A stretch of DNA of 13,695 nt, taken from assembly GCA_039934475.1 (NCBI GenBank), contig JBDTMC010000182.1, positions 1-13,695 of the forward strand. Direction: 5' to 3'. The position numbers were made by a program, and so were the translations under genes. Under the pieces are notes generated by a model. It searched no databases. It worked only from the letters and a program-made list of their open reading frames with translations, and had not been told where the DNA came from. Shown here piece by piece: positions 7,284 through 13,695 of this stretch (within the stretch, counting starts at the first letter, position 1; each line of letters begins with the position of its first letter). The stretch is from JBDTMC01 sp039934475. GTDB taxonomy: Bacteria > Acidobacteriota > Terriglobia > Bryobacterales > Bryobacteraceae.

Positions 7284-8033
7284 ATGCACCCTTATCAGGT
7301 ACTAGAGGGATCGGTGGCCGAGGAGCGAGAACGTTTGATTCTCGAGCACTTGCCACAGGTTCGCCTTATCGCGCGGCGAATACACGAGAGATTGCCGGAG
7401 AGCGTCAATATTGAGGATCTGATCTCCACCGGTATCGTTGGATTGATTTCTGCAATCGACCGTTTCGATCCAACCCATAACGTGAAACTGCGTACCTATG
7501 CCGAATATAAGATCCGCGGCGCGATTCTAGACAGCCTGCGAGGGTTGGATTGGGCCCCGCGGCAGCAACGGAAACGCACGAAGCAGATTGAGTCGGCCAT
7601 TGCCGTCATCGAACAACAACTCCATCGGACGCCCACCGAAGAAGAGATTGCCAAGCAGTTGCAACTTAGCATGGAGGAATACCACGGGTGGCTTGTCGAA
7701 GTGCAGGGCGTGAACCTCGGCAGCCTCGAATCCTCCTCGCCCGAAGAGGATGGGCGGGACCTGTTGCGCTTCGTTTCCGACAATGAGGACAAGTGGCCCT
7801 CCAAGCTTCTAGAGCGTGCCGAACTGGAGCGGCTGCTGGCATCGGCTATCGAAAGGATGCCGCAGGTGGAGCGAACCATTCTCAACCTGTATTACCGGGA
7901 AGAACTGACTCTGCGGGAGATTGCGAAGGTAGTTCATCTCCATGAGTCCCGCGTCTCGCAGCTCAAATCACAGGCCATTCTGCGACTACGTACATTCATC
8001 GAGAAACGTTGGCCGATGGATCGGGGCTTGTAG
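7284..8033 (+). CDS. fliA: Flagellar RNA polymerase sigma factor FliA (sigma-28)
   Basis: The 249-residue product is a group 3 sigma-70 factor that directs transcription of late flagellar and chemotaxis genes. Region 2 (about residues 20-90) has EDLISTGIVGLISAIDRFDP and the FliA/WhiG-type KLRTYAEYKIRGAILDSLRG. Region 3 follows with TPTEEEIAKQL. Region 4 (about 190-240) has ERTILNLYYREELTLREIAK and an HTH ending in ESRVSQLKSQAILRLR. Start choice: ATG at 7284 has AGGAA 7 nt upstream. An in-frame GTG at 7224 also follows a purine-rich stretch but would add 20 residues without family similarity. The gene follows the hairpin at 7166-7191. The anti-sigma FlgM is not in this window. Confidence 0.94.
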   Translation: MHPYQVLEGSVAEERERLILEHLPQVRLIARRIHERLPESVNIEDLISTGIVGLISAIDRFDPTHNVKLRTYAEYKIRGAILDSLRGLDWAPRQQRKRTKQIESAIAVIEQQLHRTPTEEEIAKQLQLSMEEYHGWLVEVQGVNLGSLESSSPEEDGRDLLRFVSDNEDKWPSKLLERAELERLLASAIERMPQVERTILNLYYREELTLREIAKVVHLHESRVSQLKSQAILRLRTFIEKRWPMDRGL

Positions 8034-8057
8034 CCGCTTGGCGGCGACAGGAGTGCC

Positions 8058-8879
8058 ATGTCCGAAATGCAAAACTGGCTACTGAAAGAGTTTCAGGGTC
8101 ATCTCTGTCAGGCTCTGGAGGCCATGACTGCGGAATCTGCCGCTGTTGAGATTAACCGGGGCGCATTGCATGCATCGGGCGACCTCTTGTGGTGGGAACA
8201 GCAGTTCTCCACTGGCCCCGACACCCAGGTCTGGATCGGAACCCCGGAAGAGTCGTGGCGGGAAATCGGTGCCAGAACGCTGGAAGCGGCCGGGATCGAA
8301 CAGTCTGAAACTGCCGAGATGCAAAGCACCTGGCAGGAGATACTCTCACAGACCCTTTCTGGACTCGCACAGTCGATCGGATCGCGTCTCGGCAAAGAAG
8401 TGAACTGCAGTGCCGGAACGCCCTCGTCCGAGCCAAAGGACATCCAGGAACTCATTATCTCTCTCGGCGCCGCGAAGCCGCTGCCATTGAAGATCGGATT
8501 CAGCGCCGGGCTCCTGTCGCTTCTGGCGCCGCCCGAACAAATCCAGCCGGCGGCCTCCGCACCGTCGGTTTCACACGCCATAACGGGCGCGGAACCAGCT
8601 CCCAAAATGATCCCAGGGTCCAAAACGATGGATCTGCTGCTGGAGGTTGAGTTACCTGTCAGCGTCTCGTTCGGGCGTGCTCAACTGCGTCTCAAAGACG
8701 TCATCAAACTGACGACGGGATCCATCGTGGAGCTGAACCGTTCCATTAGCGAGCCGGTAGAAGTGATCGTAAACAACTGTGTGATCGCGCGTGGCGAAGT
8801 GGTCGTGATCGACGGCTACTACGGTGTGCGGATCCACCAGATTATCAGCCGCCAAGACCGGTTGAGGACTCTCGTGTAG
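8058..8879 (+). CDS. FliN/FliY-like flagellar motor switch protein with long N-terminal region
   Basis: The 273-residue product ends in a clear SpoA domain (residues 191-265), with the segments LPVSVSFGRAQLRLKDV, LTTGSIVELNRS and VIARGEVVVIDGYYGVRI. This copy is nearer to the usual FliN consensus than the 91-residue FliN at 477-752. The first 150 residues are not assigned with certainty. They include helices around EMQSTWQEILSQTLSGLAQS and could be a CheC/CheX-like or FliM-middle-like module, which would make it FliY-like. The FliM/FliY N-terminal CheY-binding motif (SQxEIDALL type) is not seen. A Pro/Ala-rich linker (about 158-188) separates the parts. ATG at 8058 has ACAGGAGT upstream; the gene lies 24 nt after fliA and 24 nt before the next gene. 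A role in the C-ring or in CheY-P handling is inferred. Confidence 0.85.
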   Translation: MSEMQNWLLKEFQGHLCQALEAMTAESAAVEINRGALHASGDLLWWEQQFSTGPDTQVWIGTPEESWREIGARTLEAAGIEQSETAEMQSTWQEILSQTLSGLAQSIGSRLGKEVNCSAGTPSSEPKDIQELIISLGAAKPLPLKIGFSAGLLSLLAPPEQIQPAASAPSVSHAITGAEPAPKMIPGSKTMDLLLEVELPVSVSFGRAQLRLKDVIKLTTGSIVELNRSISEPVEVIVNNCVIARGEVVVIDGYYGVRIHQIISRQDRLRTLV

Positions 8880-8903
8880 TCGATCTATCCAACAGGATCA
8901 GTT

Positions 8904-9275
8904 ATGCTACCCCTTTTTTTTCTCTACGTTCTTGTCGCGCTTGTCGCGGTGGCAACATTGCTCCAGTTCTTTGCCTTGAAAAGGGAGATCTGGCGTGAGA
9001 AGACGCGCGTGTCCAGGGAGCAGGTCAAACTGCGGGAAGACCTGACAAAGCTTCAGTTGCTACTTGCGGAAACACAAAGTGAATTGGAGGACCAGACCGC
9101 TTCCCACGGCACGTCCGACAACGCAGCCATGAACTACACCCGGCGAACACGAGTACTGCGTCTCCACAGGCGCGGCGATCGCCCCGATCAGATCGCCGCT
9201 ACCCTTCATCTTCCACAAAATGAAGTCGCGCTCCTCGTCAAATTGCAGCAGTTGGGCGGCGGGCCTGTTGCTTGA
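8904..9275 (+). CDS. Small membrane-anchored coiled-coil protein, SwrB/DUF2802-like
   Basis: The 123-residue product has three parts: an N-terminal membrane helix (about residues 3-23), a charged coiled-coil-like helix (about 26-65, many Lys/Arg/Glu), and a C-terminal helix-turn-helix-like module. In the last, RRGDRPDQIAATLHLPQNEV (89-108) is followed by ALLVKLQQLG. This order matches Bacillus SwrB and the proteobacterial DUF2802 proteins, in which a 'G....qIA..L.lp.gEveLLl.L' end follows a TM and coiled coil. SwrB promotes assembly or activation of the flagellar export gate and is encoded right after sigD (fliA) in Bacillus; here the gene is two genes after fliA. ATG at 8904 has AGGA 6 nt upstream. 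The gene ends at 9275, directly abutting the stop of the opposing operon. The similarity is by architecture and motif only. Confidence 0.8.
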   Translation: MLPLFFLYVLVALVAVATLLQFFALKREIWREKTRVSREQVKLREDLTKLQLLLAETQSELEDQTASHGTSDNAAMNYTRRTRVLRLHRRGDRPDQIAATLHLPQNEVALLVKLQQLGGGPVA

Positions 9276-9292
9276 TCAGAGCTTGGTCTGAT
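9275..9292. terminator. Possible shared hairpin at the convergent operon junction
   Basis: An inverted repeat (ATCAGA at 9275-9280, TCTGAT at 9287-9292, 6-nt loop) begins at the last base of the + strand stop codon and extends into the 3' end of the - strand PDZ gene. It is too short and lacks a good T-run on either side to be a confident intrinsic terminator. It is, however, the only obvious structure where the two convergent operons meet. Confidence 0.25.
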
Positions 9293-10196
9293 TGTTCACC
9301 GGCTTACCATGAATACGATCCCATTGTCCGGGTGATTCGCCTTCCAAGGTCACCGTTACAGTCATCTCGCGCTTCTCACGCACCAAGGTTACGGGCACAC
9401 TCTTCATGTCGTGAAGGCCTCTCAGCAAGGTGGTGATGTCCCGCGGACTCGTCACCTGTGAGTTGTCGATCTTAGTAATCACGTCTCCGGCGCGAATTCC
9501 GGCCTTTTCGGCGGCAGATTCCCGAATCACGGATCGAACCAGCACGCCCTCCTTGACACCGAAGAACTCGGCTAGTTGCGACTCTACGGATTCCGCGTCA
9601 ATGCCTAAGCGCGCGCTTCTCCAGGTCATGTACGCCTTCGGTACGTCGGGAATCTGAATCTCCGGCATCTCCATCCGTGGCAAGGCGCGCAGCATTTCCC
9701 CCCCGCCTAACGTCATCCCCCGGCGAACCCCAATTGCGGCCGACAGCGTTTGCTGTGTTCCGTTGCGGCTGATCAGCAAACGCGCGGTGCGCCCGGCGGG
9801 AGTTTCACGCACCAGACGAACGAATTGCTCGGTACCGTCCACACGCTGGCCGTTGTATTCCACAACGACGTCGCCGACCTTCAGCCCCGCCTTCTCAGCC
9901 GGACTATCCTGCTCCACACGCGTCACTTCCACGCCGACTTCTTCATTCAACTTCAGGGCTTTACTGCGCGAGGCGTCAATCTCAGCCACCCCGACTCCGA
10001 GAAAGCTGCCCTGAGCGCCGACAAACTCGAATATGAACGGTTCGTCGCCGAGGAAAACAGCGGGAATTCGCTTTTCCTCCCATCCCTGTTGTGCCGCCAA
10101 GGGAATTGTCACTCCAGGAACCGCAGCCATAGCCGCCATAACGGCTCCGATTGTGTATACACCACGGGCCGATCTCACTATTCCTCGCCATTCCAT
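9276..10196 (-). CDS. Secreted protein with two PDZ domains, no protease domain
   Basis: The 306-residue product has a likely signal peptide (basic start MEWRGIVRSARG, hydrophobic run to about residue 35, AAQQ at the probable cleavage site). PDZ domain 1 is at about residues 65-157 (FLGVGV carboxylate loop; DSPAEKAGLKVGDVVVEYNG). PDZ domain 2 is at about 195-285 (RLGID; ESAAEKAGIRAGDVITKIDN). The layout resembles the tandem PDZ region of DegP/HtrA proteins, but no trypsin-like domain precedes it, so it is more likely a periplasmic binding or scaffold protein than an enzyme. ATG at 10196 has GAGGTG about 8 nt upstream. Longer in-frame starts would overlap the preceding gene. It is the last gene of the ECF-sigma operon, 22 nt after the DUF4097 gene. 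Its ligand is unknown. Confidence 0.85.
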   Translation of the reverse strand: MEWRGIVRSARGVYTIGAVMAAMAAVPGVTIPLAAQQGWEEKRIPAVFLGDEPFIFEFVGAQGSFLGVGVAEIDASRSKALKLNEEVGVEVTRVEQDSPAEKAGLKVGDVVVEYNGQRVDGTEQFVRLVRETPAGRTARLLISRNGTQQTLSAAIGVRRGMTLGGGEMLRALPRMEMPEIQIPDVPKAYMTWRSARLGIDAESVESQLAEFFGVKEGVLVRSVIRESAAEKAGIRAGDVITKIDNSQVTSPRDITTLLRGLHDMKSVPVTLVREKREMTVTVTLEGESPGQWDRIHGKPVNNQTKL

Positions 10197-10218
10197 ATTG
10201 AACACCTCGCAGATCTGT

Positions 10219-11391
10219 TTATCGCTGACGCCGCAGGTAGACCGTGCCGCTGGTGGCCGATACCCGCACCAGAGGCCCGCCGCCATTCAACTCGCCCTCG
10301 GCAATTAGTGGCCGCACGCACGGTGTCTCCGCGGACGGAACGCGAATTTCGGAGAAGTCCGATACTATCCTTCCACCCCGGCAGGCTGTATCGCTTTGCG
10401 CCCAAACTCGCACTGCGAGGTTAGACGGGATGTTCACGATAACGTCACCCTTGGCGGTGTTGAGCACGGAATCGCGTAGCGTCGCGCCGGTCGGTAAGTC
10501 GGCCAGTACCGTCCCCAAACCCGTCGAGACCCGGATGGTTCCCGATACCCGATTCAACCGGATCGGCCCCATTCCCAATTCGGCGCTCACGCTGGGCGCG
10601 GAAATCACGTGGAGGGAACCGGCAGAGGCTTCGGCCGTCACCTTGCCGCCTGCCTGCTGCACCTCGATCATACCGCCTGAGGATTGCGCCATCACGGTCT
10701 GGGCCGCGCGCTCGATGATGATGTTCCCAGCGGTCGATGCTCGCACCGGACCGGCAGCCTCTCGCACGCGGATCTCGCCGCCCGCGGTTTCCAGCCACGA
10801 TTCTCCAGCGACGCTATCCACGGTAATAGAACCGCCACCCGACAGACACCGTGCTGACCCGCCAATGCGCCCTAACATCACGTCGCCACCCGCGGTCCGG
10901 GCCACCACGTTCCGCCCAATCCGATCGATGTAGAGACGTCCGCCACTGGCTTCGGCCGTAAAATCGCCATCCAAGTCGCGCGCCTCGACGCTACCGCCTT
11001 GGTTCTCCACGGCAACCAGCTTCAGGCTTCGGGGCACACGCACTTCCAATTCCGGGTTTGGGCTACCTGGGTTGGAGTCGGCCGTCACGATCAAGTAGAC
11101 AGTGTCCCCAGCGGTCTTTGACTTCACTGACCACCCGCCCATCAGAGCCTCGGCGTGGGCGGCGTCGCGGGCCGTTACCCTCTTCTTGAGCGTGTAGACA
11201 ATATTCTCGCGATCTTCGCCGCGAATTGTCACCTGACCTCGCACACCGATCTTCAACCGGGACCCAGGCGCTATCACGATCGTCGCTGAGCTTGCTTGCG
11301 TCCAGTAGGATCCTTCCCGCTTCGGTACTCCGGAGGTCTGCGCAAACAGACACCCGATAGCGACGGGAAGAAGGCAGACCGGACGCTTCAT
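10219..11391 (-). CDS. Secreted DUF4097-type beta-repeat (adhesin-like) protein
   Basis: The 390-residue product begins with a short signal sequence (MKRPVCLLPVAIGCLFAQ). AIGC before C14 is a poor lipobox, so a lipoprotein is possible but not favoured. From about residue 148 it shows a beta-solenoid-like repeat of 17-19 residues: ASGGRLYI (148), TAGGDVML (166), LSGGGSIT (183), TAGGEIRV (202), TAGNIIIE (220), SSGGMIEV (237), ASAGSLHV (255). DUF4097 proteins share this Gly-rich pattern and often sit next to anti-sigma factors or membrane regulators in Acidobacteria and Bacteroidetes. Their molecular role is not established. The ATG overlaps the stop of the anti-sigma gene by one base (TGATG), so co-translation is likely. 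Four cysteines remain in the mature region. Confidence 0.82.
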   Translation of the reverse strand: MKRPVCLLPVAIGCLFAQTSGVPKREGSYWTQASSATIVIAPGSRLKIGVRGQVTIRGEDRENIVYTLKKRVTARDAAHAEALMGGWSVKSKTAGDTVYLIVTADSNPGSPNPELEVRVPRSLKLVAVENQGGSVEARDLDGDFTAEASGGRLYIDRIGRNVVARTAGGDVMLGRIGGSARCLSGGGSITVDSVAGESWLETAGGEIRVREAAGPVRASTAGNIIIERAAQTVMAQSSGGMIEVQQAGGKVTAEASAGSLHVISAPSVSAELGMGPIRLNRVSGTIRVSTGLGTVLADLPTGATLRDSVLNTAKGDVIVNIPSNLAVRVWAQSDTACRGGRIVSDFSEIRVPSAETPCVRPLIAEGELNGGGPLVRVSATSGTVYLRRQR

Positions 11392-12308
11392 CAGAACGTC
11401 TCCAGCGATGCGTTCATTTCGCGCAACGCGCGCTGGCAGCGTTGGCGGACATAGGGATTGTCCTCTTTGTGCAGTAGTTCCTGCATCACGCCGACGAAGT
11501 CTCTCTCCCGTTGGGGCGCCATCAGATCGATCGCCGTTGTCCGCATACCCGCGTTGTCATCCGTCAACAAGACGTGCGCCAGGGCCTTGCGCGTGTCCGG
11601 ATCGCCGGAAAAGCGCTTCAATCCCTCCAAAGCACTCAATCGGACACCCACATTCGCGTCATTTTGCAGAGCAAATAGCAGCGCTTGCCGGACATCCGCC
11701 GATTCCGTCTGGCCCTTCAGCATTTCGATCATCTCGACCCGCAATCCCGGATCGGGATCTCTCAATGTGTCCACCATCAGTGCTCGAATCGGCTCGTCGG
11801 TGAGGTTGCCACGCACCGTCCTCTGGCGCGTCTCTTCCACCACCAGCTGCACGCCGCCTGAGGCGTCCCGATTCACTGTTCGAACCTTCTGCGCCACTGG
11901 TGTGGCCGCAGATCCCATCTCCTGGAAAAATGCCATCGGACCGTCGCCCGCAGGCATCAACCGCGCGCCGAAGAATCCTGCCGCCACCAGCGCGAGGGCT
12001 GTCGCCGGCTTCCAGACCAAGGCCGGCACCTCCATGTCCCATAGGCGTCGCCATAGACTCTGGGGGCGGGGTTTGGGCGAATCATGCCCCGTCCGATTTC
12101 GCAGATCAGACCGGCACCGCACCAGAAGGTTCGCCGGCACTTCCGCCTCGGACTCTTCCAAAACTCTTTGGAATGCGTGCTCCCGAGCGTAAGCGTCCCG
12201 GCAACTCTCGCACATTTCCATGTGCTCGTGCAGTTCGTTCTCTTCGTCCAACGACAACTCGTCGTAGATGAGCAGCGGCAGCAGTCTCTGGTATTCAGCA
12301 CACTTCAT
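11391..12308 (-). CDS. Anti-sigma factor: zinc finger, membrane helix and HEAT-like repeats
   Basis: The 305-residue product has an N-terminal putative zinc-finger anti-sigma domain (zf-HC2/ZAS) with C3 and the H29-x3-C33-x2-C36 motif, which would bind the ECF sigma factor encoded just before it. A single membrane helix lies at about residues 100-118 (KPATALALVAAGFFGARLM). The C-terminal, presumably periplasmic, half carries four HEAT-like repeats at a spacing of 32-34 residues. They start near D184 (DPGLRVEMIEML), D217 (DANVGVRLSALEGL), D251 (DNAGMRTTAIDL) and D283 (DNPYVRQRCQRAL). Such repeats are protein-binding scaffolds, so this half may be the sensor. The ATG overlaps the sigma stop as ATGA. 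The zinc finger and repeats are seen; their regulatory relationship is inferred from the family and operon. Confidence 0.88.
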   Translation of the reverse strand: MKCAEYQRLLPLLIYDELSLDEENELHEHMEMCESCRDAYAREHAFQRVLEESEAEVPANLLVRCRSDLRNRTGHDSPKPRPQSLWRRLWDMEVPALVWKPATALALVAAGFFGARLMPAGDGPMAFFQEMGSAATPVAQKVRTVNRDASGGVQLVVEETRQRTVRGNLTDEPIRALMVDTLRDPDPGLRVEMIEMLKGQTESADVRQALLFALQNDANVGVRLSALEGLKRFSGDPDTRKALAHVLLTDDNAGMRTTAIDLMAPQRERDFVGVMQELLHKEDNPYVRQRCQRALREMNASLETF

Positions 12309-12874
12309 ACGAAGTCTCCCAGGGCGGCGCGCATTTTCTGTGTGGCACGGAACAGACAGTTTTTCGCCGCCTCCTCGGTCGTGCCCAGCACCTCGCCGAT
12401 CGCCCGCAGTCGCATTCCCTGATAATGCCTCAACTCGAACACCATCCGCTCGCGGGGAGTGAGGCCAGACAGGACTCTCTCGATGCGGCCGCGCAGTTCC
12501 TGGCTCAGCAGGTTTCGTTGTGGGTCGCCATGCGCACGTTCGTCGGGCACCGAGGACATCCGATCCATTGGACCCTCACTGGTCTCCACTACGGTCGACT
12601 CTTCCCGCCGCACCTTGCGCTTCCGAAGGTGGTCCAGGCACAAGTTGGTCACAATGCGATACAGCCAGGTATGGAAACTACAGTCGAACCGGAATTGTCC
12701 GAGGTTTCGGTAAACGCGCAAAAAAGCCTCCTGATAGACGTCGTAGGCGTCTTCCGAAGACCGTAGGAGATTCATGGCGAGACGAAGCACACTCTGGTCG
12801 TAGGAACGAACCAATTGCTCGAAGGCATCGTGGTCCCCCGCTTGCGCGGCCCGGATCAGTGCCGTCTCGTCCAT
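12305..12874 (-). CDS. ECF-type RNA polymerase sigma factor
   Basis: The product is a two-domain extracytoplasmic-function sigma factor. With ATG at 12874 it has 189 residues. Region 2 is at about residues 8-95 (AAQAGDHDAFEQLVRSYDQ, SSEDAYDVYQEAFLRVYRNL, FHTWLYRIVTNLCLDHLRKR). Region 4 is at about 125-182 (LSGLTPRERMVFELRHYQGM, then an HTH ending in TEEAAKNCLFRATQKMR). It should recruit RNA polymerase to its own operon and other targets, held in check by the downstream anti-sigma factor. Start choice is uncertain: an in-frame GTG at 12958 gives 217 residues, and GTG at 12922 is also possible. None has a strong ribosome site, and the domain begins right after the ATG at 12874. The gene overlaps the anti-sigma gene by 4 nt, a typical sigma/anti-sigma pair. 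Confidence 0.93.
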   Translation of the reverse strand: MDETALIRAAQAGDHDAFEQLVRSYDQSVLRLAMNLLRSSEDAYDVYQEAFLRVYRNLGQFRFDCSFHTWLYRIVTNLCLDHLRKRKVRREESTVVETSEGPMDRMSSVPDERAHGDPQRNLLSQELRGRIERVLSGLTPRERMVFELRHYQGMRLRAIGEVLGTTEEAAKNCLFRATQKMRAALGDFV

Positions 12875-12988
12875 GGGGAGGGCCAAATTCACCCCTGTGG
12901 CTCTGGCAGCTTCATGTGTCACCGTGGGTAATCCACTTCGGATAGACGCGGGCGACACGAAAATGTACCGATTCGAGCTCTTCGACCT

Positions 12989-13695
12989 CTACTTTGCGAG
13001 TTCCAGCTCTAACCGCTTTTGTCCAGGGTCTAATGAGGCAATGCGGAACGAGCGAATCTGGCCCGGACGGAAGGCGTCACCTGTTGGCGCATCCCCCTTG
13101 GCGTCGCGGCCTTGCTTCCACTTCGCATTTAGCATGGCCGTCAGCGATGACAGGTCTGCCTTGGAATCCGCACTCTCTTCCGCCTGTGCCTTGGCCGGCT
13201 CGGCCACAATGCGGCACCATGCGAAAACCCCGTCGCCGAGTTCCACTTTGACGCGGCCCGTGCTGACGTCCACAACCCGTCCTGTGACGATTTCGCCGGG
13301 CTGATGTTCGGCGATATAGTGGTCTACGCTGGTCGGCTCTAAAGCCTTCATGCTCAGACGGATGCGCCGCCGTTCCCGATCGAACTCGGTCACCTGGGCG
13401 CGCACCATCTGTCCCGCATTCAACGCTTCTTTGGGATGGTTCAGTCGCTTCTCGCGGCTAATATCGCCAATGTGGACCATACCCTCGATACCGTCGCCGA
13501 GGTCGACGAACGCTCCGAAGTTCGCCAGATTGGTGACTGCACCTTCTACAACAGTTCCTACCGGGAACTTCTTCTGCGCCTCATCCCACGGGTCGCCCAG
13601 GGCCTGTTTCAGGCTCAGGGAAATCCGCTTCTCGCCAGGATCTATGTTATGCATTTTACAGGTACCCAATAAACTGTACAGCATTCCGCTTCTTT
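12989..13695 (-). CDS. S1-domain RNA-binding protein (30S ribosomal protein S1-like), 3' part
   Basis: The frame is open to the right window edge. About 235 residues up to TAG at 12989-12991 are visible. Numbering from the ATG at 13684, the start (NIDPGEKRISLSLKQ, 13-27) looks like the last strand of an S1 domain whose beginning lies outside. A complete S1 domain follows (about 40-112: GTVVEGAVTNLANFGAFVDL, GIEGMVHIGDIS, ERRRIRLSMKAL). A final, unusual S1-like segment has GEIVTGRVVDVSTGRVKVEL, an insertion of about 45 charged residues, and a last strand pair RPGQIRSFRIASLDPGQKRL. S1 domains bind single-stranded RNA; the protein may be an S1 homologue acting in translation initiation or mRNA binding. 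The in-frame ATG at 13684 is a possible start, but the interrupted S1 domain argues that the gene begins further upstream. Confidence 0.82.
   Translation of the reverse strand, partial: RSGMLYSLLGTCKMHNIDPGEKRISLSLKQALGDPWDEAQKKFPVGTVVEGAVTNLANFGAFVDLGDGIEGMVHIGDISREKRLNHPKEALNAGQMVRAQVTEFDRERRRIRLSMKALEPTSVDHYIAEHQPGEIVTGRVVDVSTGRVKVELGDGVFAWCRIVAEPAKAQAEESADSKADLSSLTAMLNAKWKQGRDAKGDAPTGDAFRPGQIRSFRIASLDPGQKRLELELAK

Noticed and set aside
9750..10424. 224-residue + strand open frame opposite the PDZ and DUF4097 genes
   Set aside because: It has no recognisable domain or ribosome site, and runs antisense across the junction of two well-supported - strand genes. It is an open frame produced by high-GC coding sequence.
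10244..10933. 229-residue + strand open frame inside the DUF4097 gene
   Set aside because: The Pro/Ala/Ser/Arg-rich composition is typical of an antisense shadow. The opposite strand has a signal peptide and a regular beta-repeat.
11458..12192. 244-residue + strand open frame opposite the anti-sigma gene
   Set aside because: Low-complexity Ser/Arg/Pro composition without a domain. The opposite strand encodes a clear zinc finger, TM helix and HEAT repeats.
12875..12988. Promoter for the ECF sigma operon
   Set aside because: I looked for sigma-70-like and ECF-like (GGAAC) elements upstream of the sigma gene on the - strand and found no convincing pair at proper spacing. Part of this stretch may also be coding if the GTG start is used.

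Overview
The window is best read as chromosome from a Gram-negative, flagellated bacterium, most likely a member of the Acidobacteriota (Bryobacter/Solibacter-like). That assignment is an inference from the gene mix: a flagellar export operon facing an ECF sigma, zinc-finger anti-sigma, DUF4097 and PDZ operon, with moderately high GC. No rRNA or other phylogenetic marker is present.

Positions 1-9275 (+ strand) are one tightly packed flagellar block. It runs: 3' end of a probable fliK, a very short flgD, fliN, fliO, fliP, fliQ, fliR, flhB, flhA, flhF, then a 140-nt gap with a hairpin, the flagellar sigma factor fliA, a second larger FliN/FliY-like gene, and a small membrane-anchored coiled-coil protein resembling SwrB/DUF2802. 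Several stops and starts overlap (GTGA at fliK/flgD, ATGA at fliO/fliP, 11 nt at fliQ/fliR), which suggests translational coupling. The block encodes the complete FliOPQR-FlhBA export gate, two switch-complex SpoA proteins, the FlhF GTPase and the sigma factor for late flagellar genes. Genes often found among these (flgE, fliL, fliM, flhG, cheY) are absent from the window.

Positions 9276-12874 (or up to 12958) on the - strand form a second operon, transcribed towards the first. In transcription order it is: ECF sigma factor, membrane anti-sigma factor with a C-terminal HEAT-like repeat domain, a secreted DUF4097 beta-repeat protein, and a secreted protein with two PDZ domains. The first three genes overlap by 4 and 1 nt. 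This looks like an envelope-stress or surface-sensing module. The two operons meet stop to stop with no intervening base at 9275/9276.

Positions 12989-13695 (- strand) hold the 3' part of a gene for an S1-domain RNA-binding protein, which runs off the window edge.

There is no gene-free stretch longer than 140 nt. I saw no tRNA, rRNA, CRISPR array, insertion sequence or phage gene. The points most worth following up are the SwrB-like protein at the end of the flagellar block, the FlhF with altered G motifs and no adjacent flhG, the 90-residue FlgD, the paired short and long FliN proteins, and the HEAT-repeat anti-sigma factor.
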